Part shown: piece after piece, positions 58,432 to 64,000 of the stretch
Position numbering within the stretch: position 1 is the first letter of the stretch
Layout: the number at the start of each line of letters is the position of its first letter
From: Poecilobothrus nobilitatus
Taxonomy: Eukaryota > Arthropoda > Insecta > Diptera > Dolichopodidae
DNA length: 64,000 bases
Assembly (NCBI GenBank): GCA_947095535.1
Contig: OX352773.1
Location: 123,738,552 to 123,802,551, forward strand
Direction: 5' to 3'
Translations under genes and position numbers: made by a program
Notes under the pieces: generated by a model
The model's input: the letters and a program-made list of their open reading frames with translations, nothing else
What the model was told of the DNA's origin: nothing
The model's database searches: none

Positions 58432-58438
58432 ATATTAT

Positions 58439-59035
58439 ATTCACATTCATTCTTTACACAAAACAGAAAAAAACAAAAAAGAAACATAACAAAACAAAAA
58501 ATATGCAGATAAATACTTAACATTACATAGCTATATAAATACATAACTATACTATCAATATCAAACCATATTTATAGCAATAGCGTATATTGTATAGAAA
58601 CATAAAAAACAAAATAAAACAAAAAATACGTATAGCCATAGATATATAATTATAGATACCTAACACTGTAGCTACATTATAAATACATTTTTATATAAAT
58701 TTCAAAATATATGTATAGCAATAGCATATATTGTATAGAAACATAAAATTCGGAAAAAAAAGAAAAAAAGAAGAAAACAAAGGCTCATATATTTCGCCAA
58801 AAAATAAAAACAAATAGATCTCCGTTACAATACAATTTACATCACACTTAAGCAATATTATAATGAAATTTTGTTGGCCTTCAAATACTATCTATGTGTT
58901 GTGTAGAGTTATTCTTTATGAGATCTATAAAATTACATTTTAAAAATTATAAGAACATTTGTTTGTGATGCATAAATAGATATGTATGTATGTTTGTATG
59001 TATGTATGTATGTATGTTAACAATATAAAATCAAT
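58439..59035. repeat. Block R, unit 3, right of LINE3
   Basis: Continues R exactly where LINE3 interrupted it (ATTCACATTCATTC). It ends in a TATG microsatellite that is also an empty site for errantivirus A. Confidence 0.8.
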
Positions 59036-59224
59036 TTTTAGAAAAAACAAATAAGTTCGAAGAAAATGAATCATGAACTGAATGAATAAAAAAATAATAT
59101 ATTTTTGTTTTGTTTTTCATATGTTCTTTGATGGTATACCAAAAATACAGTCACCTATTTACGAAATAACCCCAAATACGATCTTGGGGTGATTTTAAAT
59201 CAATGAAATTGACTACGATTTTTT

Positions 59225-59760
59225 CTTCTACGAGAGTTCTCTATGTAGTTACTTTATGATAATATATTTATAGGACAAATACCAAAAGCTCTAATATTTT
59301 GTAGGGCTAATAATGAAAATTTCAATGGTAAAAGATCAAAAAATCCATACCATTTCGATCATAAAAATCTCACACAATTTCAATTTTATGTCAATGGAGT
59401 ACCTACACCTAATTCCGCAATTGAAACAAATTTTACATCGAATAATCTTTGCAATTCTCGTGCACATTTAACATTATTTAGCGGAACATGTATACATCAT
59501 TCTGATAGAGGACATCAAATTTCAAAAGAACTATTTTCAAAAGGTTATATAATACTAGCTTTTGATTTATCACCAGACGGCTCTGGAATTGATACATGTC
59601 AGAGTTTTTTATACCAGGGAGTAATAAAGATTGAAGCAAGACTCAGCTCTTCATTAACTTCAACATTAACTTGTATTGTATTTGCAGAATTCAATGCTAA
59701 TATTGAAATTGATAAAAATCGTAACGTCTACGTGAACATATTCATATTCAAAATGACATG
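59225..59760 (+). pseudogene. Polinton major capsid protein, C-terminal part (unit 3)
   Basis: Same segment as in units 1 and 2, from IGQIPKALIFC to NIEIDKNRNVYVNI. A ~20-bp loss removes the usual stop and runs the frame into MTCALVDLS, the start of the next short frame. Confidence 0.75.
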
Positions 59761-60104
59761 TGCTCTAGTAGATTTATCGTTCTGTAGGACGATAACAAAA
59801 CAATATTTGAAAAAAATATTGCTGTGGCTGGTATAAAAAAAAAATGTAAAACTATTGTAAAAGAATTAAAGTATAAATTTCTTGTCAGAGACTTAAAAAG
59901 AACAGACATTGGGTAAAGAGTAATTTTTGGACATATTGATAAAAAATAACTAATAACTTAATAAATTTGCTTGAAAAATTCGATATAGTCTTAACAAATG
60001 GAAAACTTAAAGCAGAATTTTTGACAACATTTATACAACATACGATACAACATTTATTGCTCGACGAATTGATATTTCACGTTTGCAAGATAATGAATAC
60101 ACTT

Positions 60105-60571
60105 CAGATTTCAAAGGTGCTGAAATGTAAAAACTTAAAATACTAGGTATATTGATTTTTTTATTCTTTATTAAGTAATGAGTCATGGGTTTACCTACCG
60201 CAGCATAAATCTTTAGAGGAGTTTATGCTCTTGATCAATTATCAAAACAAGTTTCTAAACCTAGTATTTTGGTGGTAAATACTGATACTTCTAATAAGAT
60301 TCTAATGTGTTCCCTACATTGGTTAGCAATATTTGTTCCAGTTCAAGAGTTTGCAGAATATTTTGATTCAATTGGAAATCCCCCGTTTTACAATGAGATT
60401 ATAAAATTTCTTGAAAATCAATCAAAATGTTTTGTTTTCAACAATAAGCGTTTACAAAGTAAATTAACATCTGTTTGCGGACATTATTATTGTGTATATC
60501 TATGGATGCGAAGTTCCCGTAAAAGTATAAAATTTTATATTTTGAGAGATGTATTGAAAATAATAAACTAA
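60105..60571 (+). pseudogene. Polinton cysteine protease with complete C-terminus (unit 3)
   Basis: The only copy that continues past the unit border. It has HWLAIFVPVQ (catalytic His), YFDSIGNPPF, RLQSKLTSVCGHYYCVYLWM (Gln and catalytic Cys) and ends DVLKIIN at 60571. About 75 bp are inserted near 60130-60205 in the N-terminal part, and the codons before the catalytic His are altered (NKILMCSLHW). AATAAA near 60686 could be its poly-A signal. It marks the original right flank of the array. Confidence 0.82.
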
Positions 60572-60783
60572 GATTGGAACAAGAATATTTCTACATTTCA
60601 ATGAATTTACACATAGCTCAGTGTAACTATTCCAGACCATTTTATGAAATACCTATGTTTCTGTCGGAAAAATTATCTTGGTCAACAATAAATAAAACAA
60701 ATGTTTTTTAAAACCAATTATTTTCTTTTATTAAATACATATACAAATTCATACAATTTTTTACAGCACATCTTTTTAAATTT

Positions 60784-61130
60784 TCATTTATGGTGAGGGC
60801 AAATAGTTGTGACATTCCTTAGTTTTTGAAGAGATGGAATGTTATTATCTAAATAGATAACTTATACTGAACTGGAAACAAATTTATCTAAAATTTCCTT
60901 TTTCTGGTACCCCTTTACGTAAACGACATCGAATGAATTTAAATGTGCCTTTAAGATATTTTTAATCGCTAAATATTCTAAAAAGCCATCATCCCAGTCA
61001 AGACCATTTATTTGCATTTTATTAAATTCATTTTGATGTTTAACATCACTATTTAACTCTTCGAACGAATAACGTGCTTTAAACAAACATCATTGGTATC
61101 AGTGACCCATGATCTATCAAAGAAAATTCC
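60784..61130 (-). pseudogene. Exonuclease-like small protein, convergent with protease
   Basis: A minus-strand frame begins near 61086 (FKARYSFEELNSD), has GLDWDDGFLEYLAIK and VYVKGYQKKEILDKF, one TAA, then in the same frame NNIPSLQKLRNVTTICPHHK and a stop at 60784. The pattern DG...YVKG..K...PSL..L....C..H recalls an arthropod family of small, possibly exonuclease-like proteins that I associate with Polinton neighbourhoods; that link is from memory. Upstream codons to ~61130 continue in another frame. An AATAAA on the minus strand near 60733 faces the protease poly-A signal. Confidence 0.5.
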
Positions 61131-61149
61131 TTCAAGAAATATTGCTTAT

Positions 61150-62100
61150 TATTGCAAAACACAATACATACAATATTTTTATGTATGTTGCTAAATTATT
61201 TTGTTTACAGCATTTGTTTAGTATTTCAATCAAAATATTTGCTTACATTCTTTTACATTACATTTGCTTACATTCTTTAATGCATACTGAATATGCATGG
61301 TTAAAAATTAAGATTTTATGTTCGTAATATGTTCAGAAAATATTTAAGTGTTGTATAGTGCAGAGGAGAATGTACAGGTTTTGAAAGTAAGGGTAATTTG
61401 GTTTGAATCCAATTCGTGTACGTACATTTTTTTTTTTTGTTAACTGTATTCATCAACATTTTTTTAATAAAATTTTATGTATAATATACACATATTATTT
61501 GATCTTTCCTCCTATAATAATTTAGTTCAATCAATCTTGATGTGGACATGTGTTTTGTATTAGGATTTAGCAAAACACAAAATAATATAGGTACAATATT
61601 TTTATGTTGCTAAATTATTTTGTTTTAAAACATTTGTTTAGGATTTAAATCAGAATATTTGTTGTCAACATTCTTTATTGCATATTGAATATGCATGGCG
61701 TTAAAAATTAATGTTTTACATTTATTATGTATAATGTCTATATAGATATACATATAAAACTTTATTCAAAATAATTCCAATTGCCAAATTCAAACTACAT
61801 CCATACATAATATTTTTTTTACATCAATTTTGAACATCCTTTATATACATAGTAAAAAATATAAAAAGTAAAGACCATTTCAAAATTATGCTTTTGCGCA
61901 TTACGAATTATGATTTACAAACAAAATTTTGTCAACACAAAAAATTAAAACTGCGTATGAAAGTATGTACGTACGTACATAAATATTATGTTAAACTAAT
62001 TTCCTAAATTATTTTGTTCCGCTCCATTTGTTTATAATTTAAATCAAGATATTTGTCAACATTTTTTACTGCATGATCTTATTAAGCGATTAAATAGGTA
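61150..62100. repeat. Three diverged ~130-170-bp repeats spaced about 415 bp
   Basis: Related segments start near 61153, 61566 and 61985. Shared pieces are GCAAAACACAA, TTGCTAAATTATTTTGTT, CATTTGTTTA..ATTT.AATCA.AATATTTG and, in the first two, GAATATGCATGG. The DNA between them is not obviously related. Confidence 0.5.
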
Positions 62101-62700
62101 CGTGTTCATGATTAGATGTTTGTTTGGATATACGATATACTACTAATAGTATACTATAGAAATATACAGTAAAATACATTTATGTACATATATCATTTTC
62201 ATACGTGTTAAAAATGTTGCTTCAACTAAAATTGAATTGTAATATTTATAAATTATAATCACAGTATTTTGGTATATATTTTACCCTTCGAGGTACTTTC
62301 ATTATTTATGAGTTACTGGAATAAAAAATGTTTACTCTTGCTGTAATGGAATCGATTTAACGTCTCTTAATTTGCTTAAAGATTTGGTATAAAATTGTAA
62401 AACGAATTTTATATCAGAAACAATAATGTATGTGTGAATAAAAAATATCCATCTTTTTTTTAAATTCAAAAAAAAATTTCACAAACTACTCTAATATTTA
62501 CTTTTTACAAAAACTAGTTATGATAATAATAAATTTGACACATTCTGTTCTTATACATAGTATATCCATCTCGCTCTCTCACCACACTATATGCTAAATA
62601 CGACATTATTATTGTCTCTAGGCGCTACTTGCAAATTAATTCACACTTGGTTGCTTAATAAGGGGTTCAGTTGATAATGTAAATATTACGGATAATTTAC
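62101..62700. other. AT-rich spacer, nothing recognised
   Basis: No coding region, terminal repeat or RNA gene could be supported here. Confidence 0.5.
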
Positions 62701-63390
62701 AAGTCAATTATTTTTCAAAGGCGGAAACCACTCAATCAAATTGACTTATAAAACTAATTTAAACATTCTATATTTTAGCATACAAAGTCTCCGAAATAAA
62801 TTGGATGAATTAGAAAAATTAATAAATTCTTACAAATATGATATTCGTCATTAACAGAAATATTGATAAGTGATTTTGAAAATTATTTTTTTAATTTTCT
62901 ATACTTTGCAAATAAAGCTGAATCATATGGGGGTGTAGCAATATATGATGAATAAAATATCTAGCTCTATAGTTATAGTGGAAGAGTTCCAGAAATCAAA
63001 TTTATTAGTCGTTAAATTGTTAAAACAAAATATAAACATTATTGGTATGTACAGATCACATAAAACTACAGTAAATGATTTTTTTTTGAAAATAGAAGAA
63101 GTAAGTTCAAAATATACAAATTAAATTTTATTAGGAGATATCAATCTAGATTTGTTAAATATAAATAATCAAGATATTATAAATTATAAAAACACTATAC
63201 TTAACAATGGTTTTGCTACATATAATAAGATTTCTGAACACTTTGCCACTATAATAAGGAATACATCCAAAACTATTATAGACCATTTTATAACAGATAT
63301 TCTGATTTTAAAACTATCTAAATTAAATATTAGTGCAAATCATATAAGCTTCTTTAAAAGCTACTTATTTTTTTTTTTTATTTATTAGTT
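62700..63390 (+). pseudogene. LINE4: AP endonuclease fragment of a non-LTR element
   Basis: Frames carry SIQSLRNKLDELEKLINSY near 62780, a break, then ILLGDINLDLLNINNQD near 63130 and NGFATYNKISEHFATIIRN with TIIDHFITDI near 63290. These are the beginning, GD.N.D and DH.I motifs of a LINE endonuclease. The RT is missing, and it is cut by a T-rich stretch at about 63370. It may belong to a family close to LINE3, whose own endonuclease is missing, so this cannot be tested here. Confidence 0.6.
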
Positions 63391-63744
63391 TAATTACTTT
63401 ATATAAATTACAATATTTAAAATACAATCCAAAATTCCAATAACAAATTAATGATTCAGTTAATTCAATAAAAAATATGTTATATCCCAAATTTTTATAA
63501 ACAAATTTTTAAATAAAACATGTTATTAAAAAAAATATTATTAAAAAAAATATTACGGAAAAAAATTAAATTAAATTAAATGTTTAAAAATGTTAAAAAA
63601 TAAACAAAAAATTACAAAAAAGAAAAAAAAAAAAACCCAAAAGGAACCAAAATATTAAATTAGGGAACCAATCCCTGAATGTGGCTGCAACATAATTTTC
63701 TGAGAAAAAAAGAAAGAAGTTTCATTTTTTACATAATTTGAAGC
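63391..63744. other. AT-rich spacer, nothing recognised
   Basis: A- and T-runs with TTAAAAAAAATATTA repeated near 63524-63553. No gene seen. Confidence 0.5.
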
Positions 63745-63990
63745 TGGTTGAATTTCCAAAACCCTTTATAATTAATACAATTTTGAGCGAAAGCATTGCC
63801 AGAATTAATTCCGATATCAGATGCATTTCTTAGGAAATAGGGCTGGACCTCTTCTCTCATTGTTACCGCATTAGACAGATAAATTGGCGTCTAATGATTT
63901 TTCATTTTGTATACAAAGATCATAACCATCAATTCAATTCTCTGTTTTATGTTCATCCATTTCAATGTTTGTAACATCAAGTTAATAGAG
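63745..63990 (-). other. Possible coding remnant, unidentified
   Basis: A minus-strand frame gives YLSNAVTMREEVQPYFLRN and SDIGINSGNAFAQNC over about 50 codons with balanced composition unlike the surrounding AT-rich DNA. The family is not recognised and upstream stops are present. It may be an element remnant or an exon; the window ends here. Confidence 0.25.
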
Positions 63991-64000
63991 GTAAATCTAT

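Larger units (their letters stand above)
50626..60514. repeat. Tandem array unit 3
   Basis: Order: LINE1 gag part, S, R with LINE3 inside, P. LINE2 is missing. The right edge is defined by the point (60513-60514) where the protease leaves similarity with the other two copies and simply continues. Confidence 0.85.

Noticed and set aside
60862..64000. Polinton DNA polymerase B in the right flank
   Set aside because: No palm or exonuclease motifs of a protein-primed polymerase were found in any frame I read.

Overview
This window is eukaryotic repeat-rich DNA, very AT-rich, and almost every recognisable gene is a broken mobile-element gene. No host gene, rRNA, complete tRNA gene or CRISPR array could be supported. 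The element mix suggests an insect genome, most likely a higher fly (Diptera, Brachycera): gypsy-type errantiviruses whose LTRs begin AGTTAA and which use a tRNA-Lys-like primer site, I/LOA-like and CR1/Jockey-like LINEs, a TTATACCCTACAC-ended element carrying a 142-bp satellite, and a decayed Polinton/Maverick. The species cannot be named from the sequence.

Layout. 1-1758: 5' leader, primer-binding site and LTR of errantivirus B (minus strand), inserted next to a Polinton. 1790-6385: left part of the decayed Polinton: integrase (minus), then packaging ATPase, a small GGFLP protein, a basic protein, penton-like minor capsid, another small protein and the N-terminal part of the major capsid protein (all plus). 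6730-12300: a full-length but dead I/LOA-like LINE (LINE1, minus). 11331-60514: a three-unit tandem array. Each unit runs, in order, LINE1 gag fragment, LINE2 (CR1/Jockey-like, plus), a non-coding block S with (TTA)n and a tRNA-like SINE, a non-coding AT-rich block R with nested inverted-repeat elements, and block P (C-terminal part of Polinton major capsid plus Polinton cysteine protease). Unit 1 is 11331-33278, unit 2 is 33279-50625 and unit 3 is 50626-60514. Both internal boundaries are the same fusion (protease codon next to LINE1 gag), so the array arose from one end-joining event followed by unequal exchange.

Each unit was then hit separately. Unit 1 received a complete 9.87-kb errantivirus A (21950-31816, TSD TGTA). 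Unit 2 received a satellite-bearing element (38456-39500), a 2222-bp tandem duplication of block S, and a gypsy-like pol fragment (44431-46864). Unit 3 lost LINE2 by deletion and received LINE3 (55633-58431, 7-bp TSD ATATTAT). Sister units keep the empty sites, so insertion boundaries can be read directly.

60514-64000: the protease finishes in its only untruncated copy, followed by a convergent minus-strand exonuclease-like pseudogene, diverged 415-bp-spaced repeats, and a fragment of a fourth LINE.

Points most worth following: the triplication junction; two 59-nt hairpins in the errantivirus A leader with three compensatory base-pair changes; an errantivirus A splice pair that joins a leader start codon and hydrophobic codons to env in frame; and the 142-bp minisatellite inside a mobile element. 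All coordinates of decayed elements are approximate unless terminal repeats or target duplications fix them.
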